NCBI RefSeq assembly: GCF_030450125.1
Contig: NZ_CP123923.1
Coordinates: 3,162,001 to 3,226,000 of the forward strand
From: Streptomyces sp. WP-1
Lineage (GTDB): Bacteria; Actinomycetota; Actinomycetes; Streptomycetales; Streptomycetaceae
Reading direction: 5' to 3'
DNA length: 64,000 bases
Each line of letters starts with the position of its first letter. Within the stretch, counting starts at the first letter, position 1. A program made the position numbers and the translations under genes. Below the pieces are notes generated by a model. It made no database searches. It was not told the origin of the DNA and saw nothing but the letters and a program-made list of their open reading frames with translations. Positions 43,555 through 52,606 of this stretch are shown here, one piece after another.

Positions 43555-43833
43555 TGTCCCGCACGCTTCAAGGTGCCACTGCCCGGGGGCGGCGGGCCCC
43601 TTCCGACGTGCGCCGACGCGCGTCCCCCGGGAGACGAACCGTACGGAATCCGGCCGGGCGGCCCGAGGAGCGGCCGGCGGCCCGTCCCGGAGGGCGGACC
43701 CGGACATCCCCGGCGAAGGGGCCCGCGCCGGCGAAAGACCCGGTGACCGGGAGGCCCGGTGCCTCAGGGGCGCCCCGGGGCTCGCTCCCGGGGCGCGTAA
43801 GCGGCATGAGGGCGCTGCCGTACCCTCTCCCCC

Positions 43834-44271
43834 ATGTCGCTCTATGCCGCCTACGCCGGCAACCTCGACGCCCGGCTGATGTCCCGCCGCGCCCCGCACT
43901 CCCCGCTGCGCGCCACGGGCTGGCTGAACGACTGGCGGCTGACCTTCGGCGGGGAGCAGTTCGGCTGGGAGGGCGCGCTGGCGACGATCGTCGAGGAGCC
44001 GCTGGCCCAGGTGTTCGTCGGCCTGTACGACATCGCGCCCATGGACGAGGAGTCCCTCGACCGCTGGGACGGCGTGGACCTCGGCACGTACCGCCGCATG
44101 CGCGTGCGCGTGCACACCCTGGACGGCGAGAAGCCGGCCTGGACCTACGTCCTCAACGACTACGAGGGCGGCCTCCCCTCGGCCCGCTACCTGGGCGAGA
44201 TCGCCGACGCCGTCGAGTCCGCGGGGGCGCCCCACGACTACGTGATGGAACTGCGCAAGCGCCCCTGCTGA
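43834..44271 (+). CDS. Gamma-glutamylcyclotransferase-fold protein
   Basis: 145 residues. The [18 protein letters not shown] start corresponds to the YGSN substrate loop of the GGCT/AIG2 cradle fold. [14 protein letters not shown] and [25 protein letters not shown] follow. Family members cyclise gamma-glutamyl peptides to 5-oxoproline or act on gamma-glutamylamines. Start ATG after CTCTCCCCC lacks an SD sequence and may be leaderless. It is divergent from lpdA. Confidence 0.85.
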   Translation: MSLYAAYAGNLDARLMSRRAPHSPLRATGWLNDWRLTFGGEQFGWEGALATIVEEPLAQVFVGLYDIAPMDEESLDRWDGVDLGTYRRMRVRVHTLDGEKPAWTYVLNDYEGGLPSARYLGEIADAVESAGAPHDYVMELRKRPC

Positions 44272-44385
44272 CCGGCGCACACCCGGCACCCGTCCGGCGC
44301 CCGTCCCGCACCCCGATGACTTACCCGCGGTAATCCATCGTCGGAAACGACAAGACAACGATCCCAATCCCGTGAGGTCTGTCAT

Positions 44386-44397
44386 CTACGCGCGTAG
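44386..44397. promoter_or_regulatory. CTACGCGCGTAG operator upstream of purine-nucleoside phosphorylase
   Basis: Perfect 12-bp palindrome with central CpG, 25 bp before the GTG start. The same 12-mer lies before deoC (48650) and add (60620) and I found it nowhere else in the window. The form is typical of LacI-family operators. Confidence 0.75.
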
Positions 44398-44422
44398 GCG
44401 AGAAGCGGCTACCCTCGTCCAC

Positions 44423-45247
44423 GTGAACGCATCTCTTCTTCCGGACGACATCCAGGGCGACCCGTACGCCGCCGCCGACGCCGCCGCCGCGCGCCTGCGC
44501 GAACTGACCGGGGCCGAGACCCACGACGTCGCCCTCGTGATGGGCTCCGGCTGGGCTCCAGCCGTCGACGCCCTCGGCGCTCCCGACGCGGAGTTCCAGG
44601 TCACCGAGCTGCCCGGCTTCCCGCCGCCGGCCGTCGAGGGGCACGGCGGCAAGATCCGCTCGTACACCTTCGGCGACAAGCGCGCCCTCGTCTTCCTGGG
44701 CCGTACCCATTACTACGAGGGCCGTGGCGTCGCCGCCGTCTCGCACGGCGTCCGTACGGCCGTCGCCGCCGGCTGCAAGACCATCGTGCTCACCAACGGC
44801 TGCGGCGGTCTGCGCGAGGGCATGCGCCCCGGCCAGCCGGTGCTGATCAGCGACCACATCAACCTCACGGCGACCTCGCCGATCGTGGGCGCGAACTTCG
44901 TGGACCTGACCGACCTGTACTCGCCGCGGCTGCGCGCCCTGTGCAAGGAGGTCGACCCCAGCCTCGAGGAGGGTGTCTACGCGCAGTTCCCCGGCCCGCA
45001 CTACGAGACTCCGGCCGAGATCCGCATGGCCCGCGTCATCGGCGCGGACCTGGTCGGCATGTCCACGGTCCTGGAGGCCATCGCCGCGCGCGAGGCCGGC
45101 GCCGAGGTCCTGGGCATCTCCCTGGTCACCAACCTGGCCGCGGGCATGACCGGCGAGCCCCTCAACCACGAGGAAGTCCTCCAGGCCGGCCGCGACTCGG
45201 CCGCCCGCATGGGGACGCTGCTGGCCCAGGTGCTGCAGAAGCTGTAG
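44423..45247 (+). CDS. Purine-nucleoside phosphorylase
   Basis: 274 residues from the GTG at 44423; upstream in-frame codons would run through the operator. The trimeric (type II) PNP/MTAP family is shown by [11 protein letters not shown] (phosphate loop), [31 protein letters not shown] and [12 protein letters not shown], with MST and the base-contact VTNLAAGM asparagine. It splits inosine, guanosine and deoxy forms to base plus (deoxy)ribose-1-phosphate. The likely promoter is leaderless (TACCCT at 44410-44415). It is part of a nucleoside salvage/catabolic cluster with the mutase, deoC and add. Confidence 0.93.
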   Translation: MNASLLPDDIQGDPYAAADAAAARLRELTGAETHDVALVMGSGWAPAVDALGAPDAEFQVTELPGFPPPAVEGHGGKIRSYTFGDKRALVFLGRTHYYEGRGVAAVSHGVRTAVAAGCKTIVLTNGCGGLREGMRPGQPVLISDHINLTATSPIVGANFVDLTDLYSPRLRALCKEVDPSLEEGVYAQFPGPHYETPAEIRMARVIGADLVGMSTVLEAIAAREAGAEVLGISLVTNLAAGMTGEPLNHEEVLQAGRDSAARMGTLLAQVLQKL

Positions 45248-45502
45248 TCCGGGCGACCCTCCGGACACCGGGGCCCGGGCATCGGGCGGCCTGGACACCG
45301 GGGGACCTGGCCGCGCCCCGGGAGCACGGGGGCTTCCGGGGACTCAGGTGAGGGTCGGGGCGTGCGCGTCTCTGGCGGTGCCGGGTCCCGCACGCGCCCG
45401 GCCGGTGCCGGGGGCGCGGGTGTCCCGGGCCGTGGGGCGGGTGACGCGCATGTCCCGGCCGGTGGCCCAGGGGGTGCGCGCGATCCGGACGGGTGCCGGG
45501 GG

Positions 45503-45714
45503 GGCTCGGACCGTCCAGCCGGATGCCGGATGCCCGGTGGCTCGGGCCGTCCGGCCGGGCGCCGGGTGGCACGGACCATCCGGCCGGGCGCCGGGGGGGC
45601 TCGGGCCGTCCAGCCGGGCCTCGGGTGGCACGGACCATCCGGCCGGATGCCCGGTGGCTCGGGACCGTCCAGCCGGACCCGGGGGGCACGAGCCGCATAG
45701 CCGGGCGCCGGGGC
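45503..45714. repeat. Degenerate tandem repeat, about 29-36 bp period
   Basis: About seven units of the type GCTCGGGCCGTCCAGCCGG / GCACGGACCATCCGGCCGG, alternating in two flavours. They lie in the 0.7-kb gene-free gap between the PNP and mutase genes. Nothing else is recognised from 45248 to 45502. Confidence 0.75.
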
Positions 45715-45737
45715 ATGAGCGTCCCGGTCGCCGACGG

Positions 45738-45848
45738 CGGACAGCGGGCGCGGCCCCCGGACGGGCGGACAGCGGGCGCGGTCCCCGGACGGGCGGACAG
45801 CGGGCGCGGCCCCCGGACAGACGGCGGACAGCATGCGCGGCCCCGAAC
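45738..45848. repeat. 28-bp tandem repeat (about four units)
   Basis: Units starting CGGACAGCGGGCGCGG at 45738, 45766 and 45794, with a degenerate fourth at 45825. It follows directly on the previous repeat array and ends about 100 bp before the mutase start. Confidence 0.8.
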
Positions 45849-45954
45849 AATTGAGACCCAAGCCGCCCCGCCCTCACCCGTTCACCTCCCGGCCGAACGA
45901 GTCGGTGGGCGGACGGGCGAGGCATCGGCAAATACAGGAGAGGTTGATCCCAAG

Positions 45955-47598
45955 GTGCACGATCTGATCGCGCGGGCCAGCGCATGGCTCGCCGAGGACC
46001 CCGACCCGGACACCCGCGCCGAACTCGCCGAGCTGATCGAGGCCGGCGACGAGAAGGAGCTGGCGGCACGTTTCGCCGGCACCCTCCAGTTCGGCACCGC
46101 CGGCCTGCGCGGTGAACTCGGTGCCGGTCCGATGCGCATGAACCGCAATGTCGTCATCCGCGCCGCCGCCGGCCTCGCCGCGTACCTGAAGAAGAACGGC
46201 ACCCCCCACGGGGGCCCCGACGCCGGCCTGGTCGTCATCGGCTACGACGCCCGTCACAAGTCCGCCGACTTCGCCCGCGACACCGCCGCCGTGATGACCG
46301 GCGCCGGTCTGCGTGCCGCCGTACTCCCCCGCCCGCTGCCCACCCCCGTGCTCGCCTTCGCGATCCGGCACCTGGGCGCGGTCGCGGGCGTGGAGGTCAC
46401 CGCCAGCCACAACCCGCCCCGGGACAACGGCTACAAGGTGTACCTGGGCGACGGCTCCCAGATCGTGCCCCCGGCCGACGCGGGCATCGCCGCCGAGATC
46501 GACGCGATCGCCTCCCTGAACGACGTACCTCGCCCGGAGTCCGGCTGGCAGACCCTGGACGACGCGGTCCTGGACGCCTATCTCGCCCGTACCGACGCCG
46601 TACTGGCCCCCGGCTCCCCCCGTTCCGCCCGCACCGTCTACACCGCCATGCACGGCGTCGGCAAGGACGTCCTCCTCGCCGCCTTCGCCCGCGCCGGCTT
46701 CCCGGAGCCCGTGCTGGTCCCCGAACAGGCCGAGCCCGACCCGGACTTCCCGACGGTCGCCTTCCCCAACCCGGAGGAGCCGGGCGCGATGGGCCTGGCG
46801 TTCGGCCGGGCCCGCGCGACCGACCCCGACCTGGTCATCGCCAACGACCCGGACGCCGACCGCTGCGCCGTGGCCGTCAAGGACGGCGGCGAGTGGCGGA
46901 TGCTGCGCGGCGACGAGGTCGGCGCGCTGCTCGCCGCCCACCTGGTGCGCCGGGGCGTCCAGGGCACCTTCGCGGAGTCGATCGTCTCCTCCTCCCTGCT
47001 CGGCCGGATCGCCGGCAAGGCGGGGCTGCCGTACGAGGAGACGCTCACCGGCTTCAAGTGGATCGCCCGCGTCGACGGTCTGCGCTACGGCTACGAGGAG
47101 GCCCTCGGCTACTGCGTGGACCCCGAGGGTGTGCGCGACAAGGACGGCATCACCGCGGCCCTGCTGATCACCGAACTGGCGTCCGGGCTGAAGGAGGAGG
47201 GCCGCACCCTCCTCGACCTTCTGGACGACCTCGCCGTCGAGCACGGTCTGCACGCCACCGACCAGCTGTCCGTGCGCGTGCAGGACCTCTCCCTGATCGC
47301 CGACGCGATGCGCCGCCTGCGCGAGCAGCCCCCGACGCGGCTGGCGGGCCTGGCCATCACCCGGGCGGAGGACCTGACCCGGGGCACGGAGACGCTGCCG
47401 CCGACGGACGGCCTGCGCTACACCCTGGACGGCGCCCGTGTCATCGTCCGGCCCAGCGGCACCGAGCCGAAGCTGAAGTGCTATCTGGAGGTCGTCGTAC
47501 CGGTTCCGGACCGGGCCGGCCTCCCGGCAGCGCACGCCCGCGCGAAGGAACTCCTGGAGGCCGTCAAGCGCGACCTCTCCGCGGCCGCCGGCATCTGA
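45955..47598 (+). CDS. Phosphomannomutase/phosphoglucomutase family (probable phosphopentomutase role)
   Basis: 547 residues from the GTG at 45955, with AGGAGAGG 12 bp upstream. Alpha-D-phosphohexomutase superfamily: phosphoserine loop TASHNPPRDNGYKVY, metal loop DPDADRCAV, sugar loop GYEEALGY and phosphate loop RPSGTEPKLKCYLE. The ~550-residue length matches the PGM2/phosphopentomutase-like group rather than ~450-residue ManB. Between PNP and deoC, conversion of (deoxy)ribose-1-phosphate to 5-phosphate is the attractive inference; phosphomannomutase annotation is the conventional one. Confidence 0.9.
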   Translation: MHDLIARASAWLAEDPDPDTRAELAELIEAGDEKELAARFAGTLQFGTAGLRGELGAGPMRMNRNVVIRAAAGLAAYLKKNGTPHGGPDAGLVVIGYDARHKSADFARDTAAVMTGAGLRAAVLPRPLPTPVLAFAIRHLGAVAGVEVTASHNPPRDNGYKVYLGDGSQIVPPADAGIAAEIDAIASLNDVPRPESGWQTLDDAVLDAYLARTDAVLAPGSPRSARTVYTAMHGVGKDVLLAAFARAGFPEPVLVPEQAEPDPDFPTVAFPNPEEPGAMGLAFGRARATDPDLVIANDPDADRCAVAVKDGGEWRMLRGDEVGALLAAHLVRRGVQGTFAESIVSSSLLGRIAGKAGLPYEETLTGFKWIARVDGLRYGYEEALGYCVDPEGVRDKDGITAALLITELASGLKEEGRTLLDLLDDLAVEHGLHATDQLSVRVQDLSLIADAMRRLREQPPTRLAGLAITRAEDLTRGTETLPPTDGLRYTLDGARVIVRPSGTEPKLKCYLEVVVPVPDRAGLPAAHARAKELLEAVKRDLSAAAGI

Positions 47599-47642
47599 AA
47601 CCGCCGGAGCCGACGGAAAACACGCGAGGCACCGGAAAAGCA

Positions 47643-47679
47643 AGGGGCACCCCCGGATCCCGATCCCAGGGGTGCCCCT
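47643..47679. terminator. Bidirectional terminator after the mutase gene
   Basis: Perfect 11-bp arms AGGGGCACCCC (47643-47653) and GGGGTGCCCCT (47669-47679), between the mutase stop and the convergent PH-like gene. Confidence 0.8.
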
Positions 47680-47730
47680 CGTGCGTACCGGCGCCGCGCA
47701 CCGGCCGCGTACGGCTCGCTCGCCCTCTCC

Positions 47731-48429
47731 TCAGCCGCCGGTCGCCAGCAGGATCACCAGCAGCACGGCGCCCGCCAGCGTCGGCGCAGCCACCTCGTAG
47801 GCCCAGCGGATCGTCGTACCGCCCTGGGCGGGCTCCTCGTTCCCGCGCCGGTCCAGGAGGTCGCGCAGGTCGTCCATGACCTTGTCGCCCTCCGCGCGGC
47901 TCGGCCCGACGTCGGCGCCGCGGGCGGCGAGCCCGCCGAAGCCGACGCCCCTGGCGCCGATCCCGCCGCCGAGCCCCGCGCTGCCCGTCGCCGACCGCCG
48001 TGCCGCGGACGCCGCCCGCCGCTCGGCCTTCTTGCGGCCGCGCAGCGACACGGGGACGGCCCACAGCTGGTACTTGGCGCCGGACTTGGTGCGCACCTCG
48101 TTGGTGAAACTGGAGCGCAGCGCCTCGACCTCGGTCCACGGCACGGTGATCACCCGGTACGGGTTGCGGATCCGCAGCCGTTCCTCGTTGGCGAACACGG
48201 CCGGGCGCAGCGTGAAGGCGATCACCAGCGGCAGCACCAGGATCATCGTGGCCAGCGCGAGCCACGGGGTGCGGCCGTGGCCGTTGAACAGCGCGTCGCA
48301 GCCCAGCCAGGCGACGACCGCGAGCAGCAGCAGGCCGCCCGCGAGCCCCATCGGCGAGCGGTAGATCCGGTCCTTCACGGCGGGCACCGGAGGCTGCGAC
48401 GCGGGTGGCTTGTTGTCCGGGGTCGTCAT
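47731..48429 (-). CDS. Membrane protein with PH-like (bPH) domain
   Basis: 232 residues from the ATG at 48429 (MTTPDNKPP). Two membrane helices at about 27-47 and 55-75 are followed by a PH-like domain (FANEERLRIRNPYRVITVPWTEVEALRSSFTNEV; AKYQLWAVPVSLRGRKKAERR). An arginine/glycine-rich disordered region and a final C-terminal membrane helix (APTLAGAVLLVILLATGG) complete it. Bacterial PH-domain proteins of this kind are abundant in Streptomyces and uncharacterised. Its insertion among nucleoside genes is probably fortuitous. Confidence 0.82.
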   Translation of the reverse strand: MTTPDNKPPASQPPVPAVKDRIYRSPMGLAGGLLLLAVVAWLGCDALFNGHGRTPWLALATMILVLPLVIAFTLRPAVFANEERLRIRNPYRVITVPWTEVEALRSSFTNEVRTKSGAKYQLWAVPVSLRGRKKAERRAASAARRSATGSAGLGGGIGARGVGFGGLAARGADVGPSRAEGDKVMDDLRDLLDRRGNEEPAQGGTTIRWAYEVAAPTLAGAVLLVILLATGG

Positions 48430-48522
48430 GGCCCGATTGTGCATGACGCCGCGGCGGGCGCCGCCATGTGCCCCGGCACCCGTATCCATCCGTGATCTCC
48501 CACGGTCCTCACGCACCGCGAG

Positions 48523-48618
48523 GACCCGGAGACCGTCCCCGGAACCGACCCGGAGACCAACCCCGGAACCGACCCGGAGACCAACCCTGGAACCGACCCG
48601 GGATCAACCCTGGAACCG
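48523..48618. repeat. 24-bp tandem repeat upstream of deoC
   Basis: Four copies of a unit of the form GACCCGGAGACCAACCCCGG starting at 48523, 48547, 48571 and 48595 (the last one slightly shorter), ending about 20 bp before the deoC promoter. Confidence 0.8.
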
Positions 48619-48639
48619 GTCCGGAAACCGGTCCGGGGG

Positions 48640-48668
48640 TGTACAGCCGCTACGCGCGTAGATATGCT
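48640..48668 (+). promoter_or_regulatory. deoC promoter with CTACGCGCGTAG operator in the spacer
   Basis: TGTACA (48640-48645) and TATGCT (48663-48668) are separated by 17 bp. The 12-bp palindrome CTACGCGCGTAG (48650-48661) fills that spacer. The -10 ends 6 bp before the GTG at 48675, so the mRNA would be leaderless. Confidence 0.7.
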
Positions 48669-48674
48669 CGTCTG

Positions 48675-49640
48675 GTGACCATGCCCACCACTGCACCCCC
48701 CGCACATGCGCTCGCCGACGTCACCGCGTCCGACAGCACGCTGCGCCGCTTCCTGCACGGGCTGCCCGGCGTCGACACGGTCGGCCTGGAGGCGCGCGCC
48801 ACGTCGCTCGGCACCCGTTCCATCAAGACCACCGCGAAGGCGTACGCCATCGACCTCGCCATCTCGATGGTCGACCTGACGACGCTGGAAGGCGCGGACA
48901 CCCCGGGCAAGGTCCGGGCGCTCGGCGCCAAGGCCGTCCACCCCGATCCGACCGACCGCACCGCCCCGACCACGGCCGCGGTCTGCGTCTACCCGGACAT
49001 GGTGGCCGTCGCCAAGGAGGCCGTCGCCGGTTCCGGCGTCAAGGTCGCCTCGGTCGCCACCGCCTTCCCGGCCGGCCGCGCCGCCCTCGACGTGAAGCTG
49101 GCCGACGTGCGGGACGCCGTCGCCGCGGGCGCCGACGAGATCGACATGGTCATCGACCGCGGCGCGTTCCTCGCGGGCAAGTACCTGAAGGTGTACGACG
49201 AGATCGTCGCCGTCAAGGAAGCCTGCGGGACGAGCGCCCGGCTGAAGGTCATCTTCGAGACCGGCGAGCTGTCGACGTACGACAACATCCGCCGCGCCTC
49301 CTGGCTCGGCATGATCGCCGGCGCCGACTTCATCAAGACCTCGACGGGCAAGGTCGCCGTCAACGCGACGCCCGCCAACACCCTTCTGATGCTGGAGGCG
49401 GTGCGCGACTTCCGCGCCCAGACCGGCATCCAGGTCGGCGTGAAGCCGGCCGGCGGCATCCGCACCAGCAAGGACGCCATCAAGTTCCTCGTCCTGGTCA
49501 ACGAGACGGCGGGCCAGGACTGGCTGGACAACCACTGGTTCCGCTTCGGCGCCTCCTCGCTGCTCAACGATCTGCTGATGCAGCGTCAGAAGCTGGCCAC
49601 CGGCCGTTACTCCGGCCCCGACTACGTGACGGTGGACTGA
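48675..49640 (+). CDS. deoC: Deoxyribose-phosphate aldolase
   Basis: 321 residues from the GTG at 48675 (VTMPTTAPP; an ATG two codons on is an alternative). Class I aldolase: Schiff-base lysine in DFIKTSTGK, second catalytic lysine in VGVKPAGGI, and proton-relay aspartate in ADEIDMVI. It cleaves 2-deoxyribose-5-phosphate to acetaldehyde and glyceraldehyde-3-phosphate. It is about 60 residues longer at the N-terminus than E. coli DeoC, as in the DeoC group with extended ends. It is 5 bp from the aldehyde dehydrogenase gene, which can oxidise the acetaldehyde. Confidence 0.93.
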   Translation: MTMPTTAPPAHALADVTASDSTLRRFLHGLPGVDTVGLEARATSLGTRSIKTTAKAYAIDLAISMVDLTTLEGADTPGKVRALGAKAVHPDPTDRTAPTTAAVCVYPDMVAVAKEAVAGSGVKVASVATAFPAGRAALDVKLADVRDAVAAGADEIDMVIDRGAFLAGKYLKVYDEIVAVKEACGTSARLKVIFETGELSTYDNIRRASWLGMIAGADFIKTSTGKVAVNATPANTLLMLEAVRDFRAQTGIQVGVKPAGGIRTSKDAIKFLVLVNETAGQDWLDNHWFRFGASSLLNDLLMQRQKLATGRYSGPDYVTVD

Positions 49641-49645
49641 TCACC

Positions 49646-51088
49646 ATGGCATCCGCATCCGCATTCGAGTACGCACCGGCGCCCGAGTCCCGCTCCGTCG
49701 TCGACATCGCGCCCTCCTACGGCCTGTTCATCGACGGCGAGTTCACCGACGCGACCGGCGGCAAGGTCTTCAAGACCGTCTCGCCGTCCACCGAGGAGGT
49801 GCTGTCGGAGGTCGCCGAGGCCTCCGAGGAGGACGTCGACCGCGCCGTGAAGGCCGCCCGCAAGGCCTTCGAGAGGTGGTCCGCACTGCCCGGCGCCGAG
49901 CGCGCCAAGTACCTGTTCCGCATCGCCCGGATCATCCAGGAGCGCAGCCGCGAACTGGCCGTCCTGGAGACGCTGGACAACGGCAAGCCGATCAAGGAGA
50001 CCCGCGACGCGGACCTCCCGCTGATCGCGGCCCACTTCTTCTACTACGCGGGCTGGGCGGACAAGCTCGACCACGCGGGCTTCGGCGCCGAGCCGCGGCC
50101 GCTGGGCGTGGCCGGCCAGGTCATCCCGTGGAACTTCCCGCTGCTGATGCTGGCCTGGAAGATCGCCCCGGCGCTCGCGACCGGCAACACGGTCGTGCTG
50201 AAGCCCGCCGAGACCACCCCGTTGTCCGCCCTGTTCTTCGCGGACATCTGCCGCCAGGCGGGCCTGCCCAAGGGTGTCGTCAACATCGTGACCGGTGACG
50301 GGCGCGCCGGCGCCGCCCTGGTCGCGCACCCGGACGTGAACAAGGTCGCGTTCACGGGTTCGACGGCGGTCGGCAAGGCGATCGCGCGGACCGTGGCCGG
50401 CACGCGCAAGAAGCTCACCCTCGAACTCGGCGGCAAGGGCGCGAACATCGTCTTCGACGACGCCCCGATCGACCAGGCCGTCGAGGGCATCGTGAACGGC
50501 ATCTTCTTCAACCAGGGCCAGGTCTGCTGCGCCGGCTCGCGGCTGATCGTCCAGGAGTCGATCCAGGACGAGCTGCTGGACGCGCTCAAGCGCCGCCTGT
50601 CCACACTGCGCCTGGGCGACCCCCTGGACAAGAACACCGACATCGGCGCGATCAACTCCGCGGAGCAGCTGGCCCGGATCACCGCGCTGGCCGACGCGGG
50701 CGAGGCGGAGGGCGCCGAGCGCTGGTCCCCCGCCTGCGAACTGCCGGACGCCGGTTACTGGTTCGCGCCGACGCTCTTCACGAACGTCACCCAGGCCCAC
50801 ACCATCGCCCGCGAGGAGATCTTCGGCCCGGTGCTGTCGGTCCTCTCCTTCCGCACCCCGGACGAGGCGGTCGCCAAGGCGAACAACACGCAGTACGGCC
50901 TGTCGGCGGGCATCTGGTCCGAGAAGGGCTCCCGCATCCTGGCCGTCGCGAGCAAGCTGCGCGCCGGTGTCGTCTGGTCCAACACGTTCAACAAGTTCGA
51001 CCCCACCTCGCCGTTCGGCGGCTACAAGGAGTCGGGCTTCGGCCGCGAGGGCGGCCGCCACGGCCTGGAGGCGTACCTCGATGTCTGA
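49646..51088 (+). CDS. Aldehyde dehydrogenase
   Basis: 480 residues. NAD(P)+-dependent ALDH family: catalytic glutamate in LTLELGGKGANIVFDD, catalytic cysteine in FFNQGQVCCAGSRL, NPWNFP-type VIPWNFPLLML, and EEIFGPVLSVL with the C-terminal PFGGYKESGFGREGG. All catalytic residues look intact. Directly behind deoC (5 bp), it most simply oxidises acetaldehyde released by DeoC to acetate. A second ALDH-like gene overlaps its stop by 8 bases. Confidence 0.93.
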   Translation: MASASAFEYAPAPESRSVVDIAPSYGLFIDGEFTDATGGKVFKTVSPSTEEVLSEVAEASEEDVDRAVKAARKAFERWSALPGAERAKYLFRIARIIQERSRELAVLETLDNGKPIKETRDADLPLIAAHFFYYAGWADKLDHAGFGAEPRPLGVAGQVIPWNFPLLMLAWKIAPALATGNTVVLKPAETTPLSALFFADICRQAGLPKGVVNIVTGDGRAGAALVAHPDVNKVAFTGSTAVGKAIARTVAGTRKKLTLELGGKGANIVFDDAPIDQAVEGIVNGIFFNQGQVCCAGSRLIVQESIQDELLDALKRRLSTLRLGDPLDKNTDIGAINSAEQLARITALADAGEAEGAERWSPACELPDAGYWFAPTLFTNVTQAHTIAREEIFGPVLSVLSFRTPDEAVAKANNTQYGLSAGIWSEKGSRILAVASKLRAGVVWSNTFNKFDPTSPFGGYKESGFGREGGRHGLEAYLDV

Positions 51089-51968
51089 CGCACGACTTTC
51101 CGTCTTCAAGACCTACAAGCTGTACGTGGGCGGCAAGTTCCCGCGTTCCGAGAGCGGCCGGGTGTACGAGGTGACGGACGCGAAGAACAACTGGCTGGCC
51201 AACGCCCCGCTGTCCTCCCGCAAGGACGCCCGGGACGCGGTGGTCGCGGCCCGCAAGGCGTTCGGCGGCTGGTCCGGCGCGACCGCCTACAACCGCGGCC
51301 AGGTCCTGTACCGGGTCGCGGAGATGCTGGAGGGCCGCCGCGAGCAGTTCGTGCGCGAGGTGACCGAGGCGGAGGGCCTGTCGAAGTCCAAGGCCGCGGC
51401 CGTCGTGGACGCCGCGATCGACCGCTGGGTCTGGTACGCCGGCTGGACCGACAAGATCGCCCAGGTGGTCGGCGGCGCGAACCCGGTCGCGGGCCCGTTC
51501 TTCAACCTCTCCTCGCCGGAGCCGACGGGCGTGGTCGCCGTACTCGCGCCCCAGGACTCGTCCTTCCTGGGCCTGGTCTCGGTCCTCGCCCCGGTGATCG
51601 CCACCGGCAACACGGCCGTCGTCATCGCCTCCGAGAAGGCCCCGCTCCCGGCCCTCTCCCTCGCCGAGGTGCTGGCCACGTCCGACGTCCCGGGCGGCGT
51701 GGTGAACATCCTCTCCGGCCGCCCCTGCGAGATCGCGCCCTCGCTGGCCGCGCACCAGGACGTGAACGCGATCGATCTCGCGGGCGCGGACGAGGAGTTG
51801 GCCAAGGAGCTGGAGATCGCCGCCGCCGACAACCTGAAGCGCGTCCTGCGCCCCCAGGACGTCGACTTCACCCAGGCCCCCGGCACCGAGCGCCTGACGG
51901 CCTTCCTGGAGACGAAGACCGTGTGGCACACGACGGGGGCACTGGGCGCGGCGGGTTCGTCCTACTGA
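51081..51968 (+). CDS. Half-length aldehyde dehydrogenase-like protein without catalytic cysteine
   Basis: 295 residues from an ATG that overlaps the preceding ALDH stop. It aligns to the N-terminal, cofactor-binding half of ALDHs (YKLYVGGKFPRSESGRVYEV; PTGVVAVLAPQDSSFLGLVSVLAPVIATGNTAVV; GGVVNILSG). It then ends at ADNLKRVLRPQD with a short tail, where an active enzyme would continue through the cysteine domain. No LELGGK or catalytic Cys segment is present. It is therefore probably a partner or regulator of the full-length ALDH rather than an enzyme. Codon bias is normal, so it is not a decaying fragment. Confidence 0.85.
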   Translation: MSDARLSVFKTYKLYVGGKFPRSESGRVYEVTDAKNNWLANAPLSSRKDARDAVVAARKAFGGWSGATAYNRGQVLYRVAEMLEGRREQFVREVTEAEGLSKSKAAAVVDAAIDRWVWYAGWTDKIAQVVGGANPVAGPFFNLSSPEPTGVVAVLAPQDSSFLGLVSVLAPVIATGNTAVVIASEKAPLPALSLAEVLATSDVPGGVVNILSGRPCEIAPSLAAHQDVNAIDLAGADEELAKELEIAAADNLKRVLRPQDVDFTQAPGTERLTAFLETKTVWHTTGALGAAGSSY

Positions 51969-52074
51969 CGGGGCTCGGGCGGGGAACCACTGCCGTCGGC
52001 CGGGTGCGGCCCGTACCCGCGGGTCGTACCCGGTTGACCGCGCGGCTCCTCGCGCGCGCCCTTTCGGGGCGCTC

Positions 52075-52479
52075 CTAGTGGCTCAGCCCCGCCAGCACCT
52101 GCCCCACCACCGGCAGGCTCCCCAGGGACTGGGCCTCGGCGATCGGGGCGGTCAGCATCTGGGAGCCCACCGGCTTGAAGTCGGCGACCTGGGTGCCCAC
52201 TCCGTTGTCGAGGGGGTCGACGCCGGTGCCCGCGAGGGGGTTGGGCTTGAGGCCGGCGACCGGGCCGGTGACGTAGCCGACCGTGCCGGTGAGGACCGTG
52301 AGGCCGGCCTGGGGGTCGATGTTGCCCAGGGAGGTCGGCCGCCACGGCACGTGCACCAGGGGCGCGTCCGTGTCCGCGTGGGCCGTCGCCGCGCCCGCGC
52401 CCAGCGCCGCACCGGCGGTCACGAGGGCGAACAGGGCACGGCGCGCGGTGGGGTGCTGGGGCTTGCTGTGTCGGGCCAT
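52075..52479 (-). CDS. Small secreted protein
   Basis: 134 residues from the ATG at 52479 (MARHSKPQHPTARRALFALV). The Sec-type signal peptide ends ALGAGAATAHA. The mature part is hydrophobic/glycine-rich without cysteines (VTGPVAGLKPNPLAGTGVDPLDNGVGTQVADFKPVG; LGSLPVVGQVLAGLSH). Its style resembles another small secreted protein at 58964-59272 (GLLGGLPLGSTGLPTHG). No domain is recognised. Both may be coat or surface proteins of Streptomyces. Confidence 0.75.
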   Translation of the reverse strand: MARHSKPQHPTARRALFALVTAGAALGAGAATAHADTDAPLVHVPWRPTSLGNIDPQAGLTVLTGTVGYVTGPVAGLKPNPLAGTGVDPLDNGVGTQVADFKPVGSQMLTAPIAEAQSLGSLPVVGQVLAGLSH

Positions 52480-52606
52480 CGCTGGTGCCACCTTCTGGTG
52501 CGCAGGGTAATGATGTCGCGACACAGGGTAGTTGAGAGATGGCCCGCGCTTCAAAAGCGAACCGCGGGGTCGGCAGGCGCCACGCCATGCGTCAAACTGG
52601 TGTTCC

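Noticed and set aside
48523..48618. Iterated 24-bp repeats as possible regulator-binding iterons
   Set aside because: They end before the promoter and have no counterpart at the other CTACGCGCGTAG promoters; more likely a simple tandem expansion.
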